From positions 1-64,000 of the forward strand of contig BDDD01006307.1 of the NCBI GenBank assembly GCA_001972305.1: DNA of 64,000 nucleotides. Reading direction: 5' to 3'. The notes below the pieces were generated by a model. It searched no databases and was not told the origin of the DNA. It saw only the letters and a list, made by a program, of their open reading frames with translations. The stretch comes from Cephalotus follicularis (taxonomy: Eukaryota; Streptophyta; Magnoliopsida; Oxalidales; Cephalotaceae). Positions 22,721 through 33,267 of this stretch are shown piece after piece. Both the position numbers and the translations under genes were made by a program. Within the stretch, counting starts at the first letter, position 1; the number at the start of each line of letters is the position of its first letter.

Positions 22721-24589
22721 AGTGTCTATTGTTTCCATCATCTGTGGTGTCATTCAGCCCTTGGAGCTGTATCAAATCCCATGTAAGTAGTTGTTGGATT
22801 AAAAAATTTGCCCGTTTCTTAATTTTTTTTGTATCTTAGACATTTTTAGAAGTTTGAATGGAGGAGAAAATTTAGGGTTTCAATTGGTATATACTCCTGC
22901 AAGTGAATTTTATCTGTTTATATCCCCAGTTTTTGTTAGATAAATAAATTTGATTGTATAATACACTAGACTCCCCTGACCAGTTTAATAAATAAATTTG
23001 GTGTATTTGTTTGCATTAAAATATGTTAATTGATTAAGAGAGTGTTTGGATGCTAAATTATAGACTCTAAGATCCTTTGATAATTGAATTTTTTAATATA
23101 TATATATATAATTTATAATAATGAGTTTTTCATATTTTTATATATACATCACATTTTTTACATCTATTATTTAATCATAAAATAATATAAATAAAATCAT
23201 TGATATAACTTCTACTATTGACATTTTAGGATAAATTACTTCTGTATTTGAAAAACGATTACTCCATAATCTCAAAAATTACACTAAAGTTTTATCTCCA
23301 ATTTTAACCACATGGTAAAGCTTACGTTTTTGAAATAAAATAAGTGTATTTTTTTACCAAAATATCGTGAAGATTCGTTCAAACTCTTTGGTACACATTT
23401 ATTTAGACGCAAAAACAAAAGATATTAACACGAAAAAAATTTGATTTATTCAGACCAATACCTTCATTAAGTATAAACAAATATGAGACCTACTTGATTT
23501 TGGTTGGGTTTAAAAATGTATTTTTAATATGTCTAACATATCTAGACTCAAATTTTTCAGTTGATAAATTTTCATGCTGGACTTGAATTATGTATTTTAA
23601 TTCTCACGTTTCATTGACTCATTTTTACGTTCTTAAACAAAAATAAAAAAGAAATAAAAAAGAAATTTTTGGTAAAAAATTGTGATAGATTATATTTATG
23701 TCTTTTTTTTTTTTGGAATTGGGCAAACTTGAATGGATTTGGGTTTTTAATCTTTTGTTTGGTTAGGTTTGGATAATATTTTAGGCCGAATGTCATGTTT
23801 AGATCATGACGTTGACATATATCATTATCATGTTGAAGTCTAAGCCGATGTACAACTATACTCATATTTTATCAAAGGGAAGAACAATATTTATAGTCAA
23901 TATTATTTATAATACTCTATACTATTTAGTATTAAATATTGTATTGAAGTTCCTTGATTTTAGCATTAGTTTAGGGAATTAACTACATATTTTTCTCCAG
24001 GTTTTATACTTCTGTAATTATTCTTTGTACAGATCCTATAAAAAGAGCATGCATATTCTTGTACAATAACACAATAATGATTGGAAGAGAATTACACATT
24101 CAAGTTTAAAAGGGTACCATAGCCAAATCTCTTAATATTGAGATTTCAAGTTCAATCCCCAAACCTTGGGAATTTTTTAGCCAAATACAACAATATTTAT
24201 AGATCCAAGTACCTGAAGAATTTTTGACAAGTCAATATCAAAGAACAAGAGTAGTCTAGTTTTGGTGGCTCACGTTGCAGTCGTTCGATGACTGCCGACG
24301 AGTTTTTCAATGACCGCTCGTTGCTTGTTATGTTAGAGTAAGTGAGTTGACTTACATAGCTAAACTATAACTAGTATGGCTTACGTTACTAGTATAATAA
24401 GAGTACATTGTACACAAACTCAATCTATATGAAAGCTATTTTGAAGGATCCGCTCTTCCATGCTATGATCCTTTTCAAAAAAATATCGTTGATGATGCTC
24501 GAAATCGCTCATGTTGAATCATCGCTAACAGCATTATATGTATCTAGGTGTTGAATCATTGCTAGTAGCATTTTATATATTTTGGAACT
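22721..24589. other. AT-rich intergenic region
   Basis: A TA-rich tract lies near 23097-23115. Around 24030-24110 (TATAAAAAGAGCATGCATATTC, then a run of short AACACAATAAT words) the sequence resembles the R region of a copia LTR, but no ends were found. No coding features. Confidence 0.45.
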
Positions 24590-25765
24590 TATGGTTTGAG
24601 CTATATTCCCTGGGGATCTCCTATCTTGTTTACATAGAAAGAAGTTGAAGAGTTGGGCCATTCCCCCACAAAATCACTTGTTAATAAAAAAGACGGGCTT
24701 TCGGCGACATTGATAAGGATATGAGAGAATTTTAAAGAGGTTTTTGAGTTGATTGGCAAGCTGACCGATAAAGGCCCGAAAAGAGCATTATATCTAATCA
24801 TATATTGGCGAACAACATCTACATATAGAGGTTCGCATCAATAGGAGTGCAAGCCAGGAGATTGCCACTAAGTTTATTAGGCCACTGGTTGCCAATTCTC
24901 TTGTAGGAAGTTTCGAAAGAAAGGATGCCTTGTCACTATAGATAGCCCTATCATGCCGTAAGGGTAGGTCCCAACTCTAGAGTGGATTAAGACAACCGAC
25001 CAGGCTAGAGAAAGCAAGTCCACACTTGAAAGACGATAGATGGCCTAATCTAAGGTCAACGACCAAGAAAGGGATTGCATCGATCGAAGTTTGTCAACCC
25101 CAGTTATATGGTTGTTCGTTGATCTACGTGAGATGGAAAGTAGATTGTAGACCGAGATTCCTCCCATTAAGTAGTTGGTAAACCAATAGATCTTCTTATA
25201 TAAAATTCCAATGGTGTTGATTTTAATCCATCTTTCTTCTCTTTCGTCGATAGTGGAAAGTAGGATGCGGACAACCAACCCTTTTTGCTAGAGAGCGACA
25301 AGAGCGCACCACTGAGTTCGGTGAGAAAGAAAGGACTTCTATTGTCCAAGAAAGAAAGAGTGAAGTATGCTTAGCTTAGGAGCGGAGATGAAAGCTTTAA
25401 AGTTGCTAGGTCTCTTAGCTTGAGTGGACCTCCGACCTTGACAGTTGATCGAATCGAAACAAAAGTTCTCATCAAAGACCAATGTCGGACCATGCAATGA
25501 AAGTACGTAGGATGTCAGTCTCACGAGAGTAAATCCTCATTTTTTTCACTTCCCTATGCTAGAGCACTAACTTCTTCCTATTATTATATATAATAAATTA
25601 CTGAATTGGCTTATTTCAGATCATAACGGAAGAGATTCTTTGGTGGAAGCAGCTATTCTATGACTAAGTATTTTGACTTTTTCTTTTCTCAGGTCAACAT
25701 AGAAGGGGGGAGGAAGCAACCTAAAGGTTCATAGAACGAGGTGATCTTACCCAGGAATATGAGTG
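24590..25765. other. possible mitochondrial-derived DNA, left part
   Basis: No gene recognised. The sequence is less AT-biased than its flanks and has the mixed AAGAAAG/CTTAGCTT texture of plant mitochondrial intergenic DNA. It is continuous, across the copia insertion at 25766-30923, with 30929 onward, which carries a mitochondrial-plasmid DNA polymerase relic. The mitochondrial origin of this left part is an inference from that continuity and from composition. Confidence 0.35.
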
Positions 25766-26315
25766 TGTTGAATTATACCTTGAAATTTCTGCTCAAAGTG
25801 CCGACGCTTTGATCGAAACCGCTGCCGCTTTAGTTGAAACCGCCGCCGCTTTAAAGATGAAGGAGAAGACAGTCGACACTTTAGAAGTGCGGAGAAGGAA
25901 AAATACCTTTTGGAATAAAGCGCTGACAAATGACGTTAAACCGTCGATGCTATGCACTAAAGCGTCGACAGTTTGAGTAAAACCATCGACGTTTTCGACG
26001 AAAAATATTGCTATTTTCTGAGTTTTCTTTCCTTATTTGATTGGGTAGGGTTTTGTGTAACCTAACTTATATATATATCAAATGGGGGCGGCTGTAAAAA
26101 GGGTGACACATAGAGAGAGCGCAAGAGAGAGCCAATAACTCATTGTAATCCGAATTCACATAATAAAATCAATATCATCTCTGCCCGTGGACGTAGATCA
26201 CATTGATCGAACCATGTAAATATTGTGTTGATTTATCCTTATTGTTTTGCTTGTGTTTGCTTAATTAAACTTTGTTATTAGGTTGTTAGAGATTTCTGAA
26301 GCTAGTTTTACAACA
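25766..26315 (+). repeat. 5' LTR of the Tork-like copia element
   Basis: Begins TGTTG and ends ACAACA. Its first 240 bases hold an array of GCCGACGCTTT/GTCGACACTTT-type words, often paired with GAAACC. A TATATATATA run near 26069 is a possible TATA box. Confidence 0.93.
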
Positions 26316-26317
26316 AG

Positions 26318-26330
26318 TGGCATCAGAGCC
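26318..26330 (+). other. primer-binding site, initiator tRNA-Met-like
   Basis: TGGCATCAGAGCC starts two bases after the 5' LTR, one base different from the usual TGGTATCAGAGC. Confidence 0.85.
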
Positions 26331-26353
26331 AGGTTCTTGCTTCGGGATTCAAG

Positions 26354-27420
26354 ATGTCAACAACCAAGTTTGATATTGCGAAGTTTGATGGAATATGCGA
26401 TTTCAGTATGTGGGATGTCAAGATGCGGGCACTACTGATACAACAAGAAGTTTGGGGGGCAGTAGATGGTGAATAAGGTTTACCTGAGGATATGCCTCAG
26501 GCGGAGAAGAAGAGGATCTTAAACAGGGCACACATATCGATTCAGCTGTGTCTGGAGGATGACGTTCTCTAGGAATTTGTGGATGAGACTACGGTGATTG
26601 AGTTATGGAATAAACTGGAGAGTCGTTACATGACCAAGTCACTCACAAACAGGTTGTATCTCAAACAATGCCTGTATACTCTGTGAATGAAGGAAGGTAT
26701 GTCCGTAAAAGAGCATATTGACAATTTTAATAAGGTGATTCATGATTTGAAAAATACAAATATTATAATTGATGATGAAGATCAAGCCTTGATCTTGCTG
26801 TGTTCGTTGCCGTCCTCATATGATCACTTTGTGGATACCATGTTATATGGTAGAGACTCCATTGATGTAAATGATGTTAAGGATGCATTGCAGTCTAGGG
26901 AGTTGAAGAAAAGGGCGTTAGAAAATATGGGGGAAAATCAAGCAGAAGGCTTGGTGGCTAGAGGCAGGAACAGAGAGAGAGGATCGGGTAAAAGGATTAA
27001 GTCACGATCTAAATCGAGAGCTAAGAATTCTCGATGCTTTATCTATAATGAAACAGGGTACTGGAAGATTGATTGTCCGAGATACAAGGGAAAAGGGATA
27101 GCTAAAGGGAATACAGTTGAAGCTAATGGAGATGTAGTGCATGAAAGTTCGGATGAGGCTGATACAGATTTAGTTCTGTCTGTTAGCGTAAATAACACCA
27201 GTAGTTGGATTCTTGATTCGGGATGTTCTTTTCACATGACACCTAACAGGGATTGGTTCACCACCTATGACGTCAAGGAGGGGAAAGTTTTGTTGGGAGA
27301 CAACAATGCATTGTAGGTTGTCGGATGTGGGAAAGTTCAGATCAAGATGTTTGACGGTGTGATCGGAACTTTGGAAGCTTGTCATGTTCCGGGGCTGAAG
27401 AAAAACCTGATTTCCTCGGG
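26354..27420 (+). pseudogene. copia gag and protease, broken
   Basis: The frame from ATG 26354 encodes a UBN2-type gag (FDGICDFSMWDVKMRALL; ESRYMTKSLTNRLYLK) and then the protease start WILDSGCSFHMTP (about 27205-27245). In-frame stops lie near 26474 (TAA), 26568 (TAG), 26684 (TGA) and 27314 (TAG). The zinc knuckle has decayed: CFIYNETGYWKIDC lacks the second Cys and the His of CX2CX4HX4C. Several stops look like single-base changes of sense codons. Confidence 0.85.
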
Positions 27421-27599
27421 GGTTCTAGATTCTCATGGTTGCAAGTTTTGCCAGGGAGAATGGGATAATCAAAGTTCTTAGGGGTGCTCTGGTAATTATG
27501 AAGGGTAAGAAGATCGATGGCTTATATCAACTGCAGGGGAATACCGTGCTGGGTACTGCAGCAATTGCTTATTCATCAGGGGATAAAGATGTAGATACT

Positions 27600-28594
27600 A
27601 CTCGGCTTTGACATATGCGTCTGGGGCATATGAGTGAGAGAGGGTTGCAAATTCTGTCCAAGAAGGGTTTGCTAGCTGGAGTGAAATCGGGGAAACTGGA
27701 TTTCTGTGAACATTGTGTATATGGAAAACAGTGTAGGGTGAAGTTTAGTACTGCCATTCACAAAACCAAGGGTATTTTGGATTATATTCATTCTGATCTT
27801 TGGGGTCCCTCGTCACAGGTGTCACTTGGAGGAAGCCGGTATTTAATGACCTTAATTGATGACTACTCTAGAAAGGTCTGGACATATTTTTTGAAGAGTA
27901 AAGATGTGGCGTTTGCCAAGTTCAAGCAGTGGAAAACCATGGTAGAGAAGAAAACAGGAAGAGTGGTCAAGACTCTACGGACTGACAATGGTTTGGAGTA
28001 CTGCTTAGGGGAATTTGACAAGTTCTGCAGGATGAAGGTATAGTGAGACACCACACTGTACGAAAAACACCGCAACAAAATGGAGTTACAGAACGGATGA
28101 ATAGAACGTTATTAGAAAGAGCTCGTTGCATGCTTTCTAATGCTGGTCTCTCAAAGAAGTATTGGGCTAAGGCAGTTCATACAGCAGCTTACCTGGTAAA
28201 TAGGTCTCCATCAACATCCATTGATTTACAGACTCCACATGAGGTATGGCTAGGTACCGCATGTGATTATTTTGGTTTGAAAGTATTTGGTTGTCCTTCT
28301 TATGCTCACGTGAATGATGGTAAACTCGAGCCAAGGGCAAAGAAGTGCATATTTCTAGGGTATGCAGATGGGGTGAAAGGGTATCGGTTGTGGTGCATTG
28401 AAAATCTTAAGTCGCCAAAATTTCTCATTAGCAGAGATGTGACATTCGATGAGTCTGTTACGGTCAACCAGAAGGAGAAGTCTGTTGAGAATGGTGAGAA
28501 AGACCTTGGTGTAGAGAAACAGGTGGAGCTTAGTCTAGAAGCTCTAGGAAGGGCAGATGAAGCTTCCAGTATGTCAAATCTAACTGAATTGTAA
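27600..28594 (+). pseudogene. copia integrase, frameshifted
   Basis: A pre-integrase zinc-binding region ([12 protein letters not shown], then [10 protein letters not shown]), the first catalytic Asp in HSDLWGPS and the second in LRTDNGLEY. The reading frame shifts near 28030-28043, and the third catalytic residue follows in the new frame (PQQNGVTERMNRTLLE). The D, D and E are all still present; only the frame is broken. A VFGCPSYAHV motif and KKCIFLGYADGVKGYRLW follow, as in copia integrase C-termini. Confidence 0.88.
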
Positions 28595-28613
28595 GATCAG
28601 AATGAATATGGGG

Positions 28614-30299
28614 CAGTTCAGGAACAACAATACAGTATTGCTAGAGGCAGAGAGAGGAGGCAGATTAGACCACCACTGAGATACAGTCATGCGGACACGG
28701 TAGCCTTTGCTTTGTCAGTCGTTGAAAGTGTTGAAGGAGAAGAACCGGCCACTTATAAGGAAGCAATGAAAAGAAAAGAATCAGCTGAGTGGGTAACTGC
28801 CATGAATGAAGAAATTCAGTCTCTTGAAAAGAACAAAACTTGGGAGTTGGTAAAGTTGCCAAAGGGGAAATGGGTTGTAGGCTGCAAGTGGATCTTCAAG
28901 AAAAAGGAAGGTATACCAGGGGTTGAGGCAAGAAGGTTCAAAGCACAATTAGTTGCTAAGGGTTTTACTCAGAAGGAGGGAGTGGACTTTCATGAAGTAT
29001 TCTCTCCAGTTGTGAAGCATAGCTCGATCCGTGTATTACTTGCTATGGTTGCTTGTCTAGACTTGGAGCTTGAGCAACTGGATGTCAATACTGCATTCTT
29101 ACATGGTGAGTTAGAGGAACAGATTTACATGTCCCAGCCAGAAGGTTATCATTTTTCGGGGAAAGAAGATCACGTGTGTCTACTGAAGAAATCCTTGTAT
29201 GGATTGAAGCAATCCCCTAGACAGTGGTATAAAAGGTTTGATACTTTTATCATCAAGAACAGTTATTATTTATATGAGTATGATAGCTGTGTGTACTTGA
29301 AGAAACTCCCGAATGGTTCTTTTGTGTATCTGTTGTTATATGTTGATTGCGTCGAAGGATAAATTTGAAATCAACAGATTAAAGGATCAGTTAAGTAGTG
29401 AATTTGAAATGAAGGATTTGGGTGCAGCCAAGAAGATATTGGGTATGGAGATTCAAAGGGATCGTCAAGCTAGACGGTTATATGTATCTCAAGAAAAGTA
29501 TATCGAGAAAGTGCTTGAGAGATTTGGAATGGAAAAATCTAAACCGGTAAGTACCCCGTTGGCTGGACATTTCAAATTGTCAGATTCACTGTCACCGAAG
29601 ACTGAGGTTGAGGTGGAGCACATGTCTCGTGTTCCATATGCTAGTACGGTTGGTAGTTTGATGTATGCCATGGTGTGCACTAGGCCAGATATCTCACATG
29701 TTGTGACTGTGGTTAGCAGGTATATGGTTAATCCAGGTGAAGCTCACTGAGATGTTATGAAATGGATAATGAGGTACTTGAGAGGGTCTACATATTTGGG
29801 TTTAGTCTATGGTAGCGGTGGAGCTGCTAGTATGGATGTTGTGGGCTACTCGGATTCTGATTATGCGGGAGACATGGATAAGCGGAGATCTCTCACGGGG
29901 TTTGTTTTCACTTTGTCAGGATGTGCAGTTCGTTGGAAGGCAACGTTGCAACCAATAGTGGCCTTGTCTACGACAGAGGCGGAATATATGGCATTGACTG
30001 AGGTAGTGAAAGAAGCTATTTGGTTGCGTAGTTTGGTTGGCAGTCTTGGTTTGATACAGCAGGTTTCAACGGTGTATTGTGATAGCCATAGTGCCATTCA
30101 TTTGAGTAAGAATTAGATGTTTCATGAGAGAACCAAACACATTAGTGTCAGATATCACTTCATTCAGGATGTTATCGAAGGAGGTGAGATTGAAGTTCAT
30201 AAGATAGCCACAGCCGAGAATCCAGCTGATATGTTGAGTAAACCGGTTCCTAGAGAAAAGTTCAAGCTTTGCTTGAACTTAATTGGATGCTGCAGATAA
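28614..30299 (+). pseudogene. copia reverse transcriptase and RNase H, broken at the active site
   Basis: RT begins near EPATYKEAMKRKESAEW (28742) and includes WIFKKKEG, QLDVNTAFLHGELEEQIYM and SLYGLKQSPRQWYKRF. At about 29340-29350 the YVDD box is damaged: only YVD remains and the frame changes, so the second catalytic Asp is missing. The rest (KDLGAAKKILGMEI; GSLMYAMVCTRPDI) lies in another frame. RNase H follows with GYSDSDYAGD, STTEAEYMAL and YCDSHSAIHL, interrupted by stops at 29748 and 30114. The tail reaches the polypurine tract. Confidence 0.88.
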
Positions 30300-30373
30300 T
30301 CTCTTGGGATGGCATATGTGAGGGTTATGGAGTAGTTGATGTGAAGATGGAAATTCAAGTCAAGGTGGAGATT

Positions 30374-30923
30374 TGTTGAATTATGCCTTGAAATTTCTGC
30401 TCAAAGCACCGACGCTTTGATCGAAACCACTGCCTCTTTAGTTGAAACCGCCGCCGCTTTGAAGATGAAGGAGAAGACAGTCGATGCTTTATAAATGCGG
30501 AGAAGGACAAATACCTTCTGGAATAAAGCGCTGACAATCAGCGTTAAACCGTCAATGCTATGCACTAAACCGTTTACAGTTTGAGTAAAACCGTCGAGGC
30601 TTTCAACGGAAAATATTGCTATTTTCTAAGTTTTCTTTCCTTATTTGATTGGGTAGGGTTTTGTGTAACCTAGCTGATATATATATCAAAGGGGGGCGAC
30701 TGTAAAAAGGGTGACACATAGAGAGAGCGCAAGAGAGAGCCAAGAACTCATTGTAATCCGAATTCACATAATAAAATCCATATCACCTCTGCCCGTGGAC
30801 GTAGATCACATTGATCAAACCACGTAAATCTTGTGTTGATTTATCCTTATTGTTTTGCTTGTGTTTGCTTAATTAAACTTGTCTATTAGGTTGTTAGAGA
30901 TTTATGAAGTTAGTTTTACAACA
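30374..30923 (+). repeat. 3' LTR of the Tork-like copia element
   Basis: Same length as the 5' LTR (550). By eye, differences between the two LTRs are concentrated in the first half, which holds the repeated-word array. Confidence 0.93.
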
Positions 30924-30928
30924 AAGTG

Positions 30929-31974
30929 TTTTTGGTCCACTTGCTCATGTTTCAAAGTCATCATATGGGAACGAGGTGGTCTTACCCAAGAATAAGGGTT
31001 TTCCAACTCGCTAACTAGACTAGTAGTTCTTGCTACCATGCTATACTGTTTTCAAGACTTAACGCTTCACATAGGGGTATGAATTCACCAATACCTCTAT
31101 TGTTTCACTTTTCACAGAAAAATGTTCTTTTTTTGATCTCGCGGTAGGGTGCCATTGCTAAAGTTCCGATTTGGATTCCTTTCTCCACCAAGATTCCTAT
31201 GGAGTCTTGGGGCTGTGAGATGCTTCTAAAGCGCACGTCGTCAGTTATAATGGAAAACCTCCCTTCTATATAGCTCATGCTCGGAAGAGCTTGGACTAAC
31301 AACTTCTTAAACTGCTTGCCTAGCAGACGAAGAGACTATAGAAAGAGTCCATATTCTACAGAAAGCGAGCTCTAATCCATTTGAGCACCGAACTTTTGAG
31401 GGTTGTAAAGCACCTTGACAACAAGGGTTGTTCTTTCAAAAGAGCTTTTTTTTAGCACATTTTGATTAAGAGGAGAGCCTTTCTGATGCCCTGTTTCCTC
31501 GGAGTGCCTGTTCATATTTTGTCTTTGATTTGTAAGCACTTATCTCCTCTTTATTCTCAAATAGGAAAGCAAAGTTAAAGGGTAAACCCAACAAGCTATT
31601 CCACGACAACCATCTTCTTTTACAAATTCCATCACAATCAATTTTTGTTGCTAGGAAAAAAACAAGAGTCTTTCATGAATCACTTAAAATTTCTTCTCAC
31701 ATTTTCCCTTCCTTCCTCTTACAAAGTCAAAGGGTAAGACCAACAAGCTATTCCACGACAACCATCTTCTTTTACAAATTCCATCACAATCAATTTCCGT
31801 TGCTAGGACAAAAACTAGAGTCTTTCATGAATCACTTAAAATTTCTTCTCACATTTTCCCTTTCTTCTTCTTATGCTTCTACTTCTTACCCTTCGGCTTT
31901 TTAAGCTTCATATGCTTTTGTTTCTTCTTCTTGGTAGGGTGCTTGTAAAGAGTAGGTTGGGACCCTTCTAATAC
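30929..31974. other. mitochondrial-type non-coding DNA, right part
   Basis: Continues 24590-25765 after removal of the copia element. A phrase from the left flank (ACGAGGTG-TCTTACCCA-GAATA, 25736-25758) recurs at 30972-30996, so a short duplication sits at the junction. A small minus-strand frame (31302-31105, 65 aa) has no family I recognise. It leads directly into the plasmid-type polymerase relic. Confidence 0.4.
31571..31874. repeat. 152-bp tandem duplication
   Basis: Two adjacent units start at AAAGTTAAAGGGTAAA (31571) and AAAGTCAAAGGGTAAG (31723). They differ at a handful of sites and share CAACAAGCTATTCCACGACA. Non-coding. Confidence 0.88.
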
Positions 31975-32700
31975 AGTGTTGAATTAGTAAGAGGTCCTAT
32001 CATTGTTTCCTCAATAAGCTTAGGAGTTGGCAAGGATTGAATCTCATCACACAGTTTAGCAATTTCTAAGGCAATATGCTAAGCATATTCTTACTCTTTG
32101 TAGGTAATAAGTTGTTTGAGCAAAGCATTTTCTTCTTGAGAATTCTCCAATACAAATTTGAGAATAGAGCTTTCTTGACCACCGAAGCCTATTTCTTCCT
32201 TAGGTTTTGTGTCTACCCAGAGATTGTTACCATCATAGAGAGGGGCCCTTTTGGTACCCAATCGGATCCCAAGGCTTACTTGGTACTCCTTTTTGGCTAT
32301 GCTTAGGGTATGCCAATCAATTCTAAAGTTAGATTCCATGGTGATTTGCTCAGTTCAAGAGAGATTAGTGTATTTTGATACAAACCATTCATAATTTACC
32401 AAGTCTTTAGCTAGACCCTTGTGCTTAATTATATTACCATCATCGTAAGTTTTTAACATATAACTCTTAGGTGCTAAGAAGTAACCTTTCTTTACAAAGT
32501 GCTTGTGCTTTAACTAATACAATTCAATGGAAGAGATTTCATCTTTTGAAAGACGACTTCCTTGAATTGCTGAGTTAATATATGTGTAGTAACAGTTAGG
32601 TCTGGAAATGAATTTGTACATATGAATACGAAGCAAGCTGTAATAGTTGCGGCAAATTGAATAGCTGATATCCTAGGAGGATTCCAATCTAAGTCAACAA
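31975..32700 (-). pseudogene. type-B DNA polymerase of a linear mitochondrial plasmid, broken
   Basis: Read on the minus strand, the relic begins near 32690 with NPPRISAIQFAA, shifts by one base near 32640, then reads RIHMYKFISRPNCYYT, followed by YINSAIQG, SSIEL, then HFVKKGYFLAPKSYML, TYDDGNIIKHKGLAKDLV and ESNFRIDWHTLSI, and on to KLCDEIQSLPTPKLIEE. This is the C-terminal polymerase domain of the protein-primed organellar/viral type-B DNA polymerases (Pfam DNA_pol_B_2) found on plant mitochondrial linear plasmids and integrated in mitochondrial genomes. The motif-C catalytic signature, normally DTDS after YYT, reads YINS here, so both metal-binding Asp residues are lost. In-frame stops occur after SSIELY and after KYTNLS. 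It is cut off at 32778 by a gypsy LTR. Confidence 0.72.
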
Positions 32701-32778
32701 TATTAAAAGTATTGGTAACGTATCTTACGATTAGTAATCCTTAATCAGTTGGTCCCCAGAAAGAAAATTGTTCCTATG

Positions 32779-33255
32779 TGTTGATGCAAAAATCCTCTCC
32801 TCAACAGTCCTTTACGTGGAAGGGTTTGCTCGAGCTTCGAGAAATGATGTATAACTGCTTTCCCTCCACAAAGTAAGCAAACTGATCGTAGGTCCAGGAG
32901 GGTTTTCTGCCGGGGATACTCCGATGCTTAAGTCAGTTAATGGCCGAGAAGACAATAACAAGGTGCTTTAGTATTTAAGAATGACGGACCTGTGTAAAAT
33001 CTTTGATTCTGGTATTTATATGATGGAATGTAACTGCATTTCTTAATTTTCGGAGTTGATTGGTGTTCTCCTAAGGAAATTCTGAGCATGTCAGAATTTC
33101 CCTGATTCTCCATCGGATTTGGCGCCTAACAGTTATTATCAGTTATCCGTCTTGATTCTGAGCGCTCGGCCACGTGTCTGTAGCCCTGTAGTACACTTTG
33201 CCTATTCTCTCGAGGACACGTGGCATTGTTTATGAGCTGAATTTTTCCCATATCA
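32779..33255 (-). repeat. 3' LTR of a minus-strand Tat-type gypsy element
   Basis: 477 bases, same family and orientation as 3180-3675 (shared GGCCACGTGTCTGTAG and CTCCGATGCTTAAGTCAG). Because a polypurine tract abuts its 5' end (33256-33267), it is best read as a 3' LTR whose element continues at 46712 beyond the inserted array. It also has 4-base TATG on each side (32775-32778 and 33256-33259), so a solo LTR is the alternative. Confidence 0.75.
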
Positions 33256-33267
33256 TATGCCCCCCCT
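33256..33267 (-). other. polypurine tract split by an insertion
   Basis: On the minus strand this reads AGGGGGGGCATA directly before the LTR. The chromovirus array inserted within or at the edge of this tract; the continuation on the far side at 46712 begins CCCTTGGTC followed by a T run, which on the minus strand is more purine. Confidence 0.55.

Larger units (their letters stand above)
25766..30923 (+). mobile_element. full-length Ty1/copia element, Tork-like
   Basis: 5158 bases with two 550-base LTRs (TGTTGAATTAT...TTTTACAACA), a tRNA-Met primer-binding site, gag-protease-integrase-RT-RNase H in copia order, and a polypurine tract AAGGTGGAGATT before the 3' LTR. The flanking 5-mers GAGTG (25761-25765) and AAGTG (30924-30928) are a TSD with one change. 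Coding is broken by several stops and frameshifts, so it is non-autonomous now. By-eye comparison gives about 40 differences between LTRs, suggesting an old insertion. Lineage is inferred from gag (MSTTKFDIAKFDG) and from the RT/RNase H wording. Confidence 0.93.

Noticed and set aside
24110..24190. Possible tRNA-like SINE (AGTTCAATCCCC resembles a B box)
   Set aside because: No convincing A box at the right distance, no tail and no TSD; a chance match is more likely.
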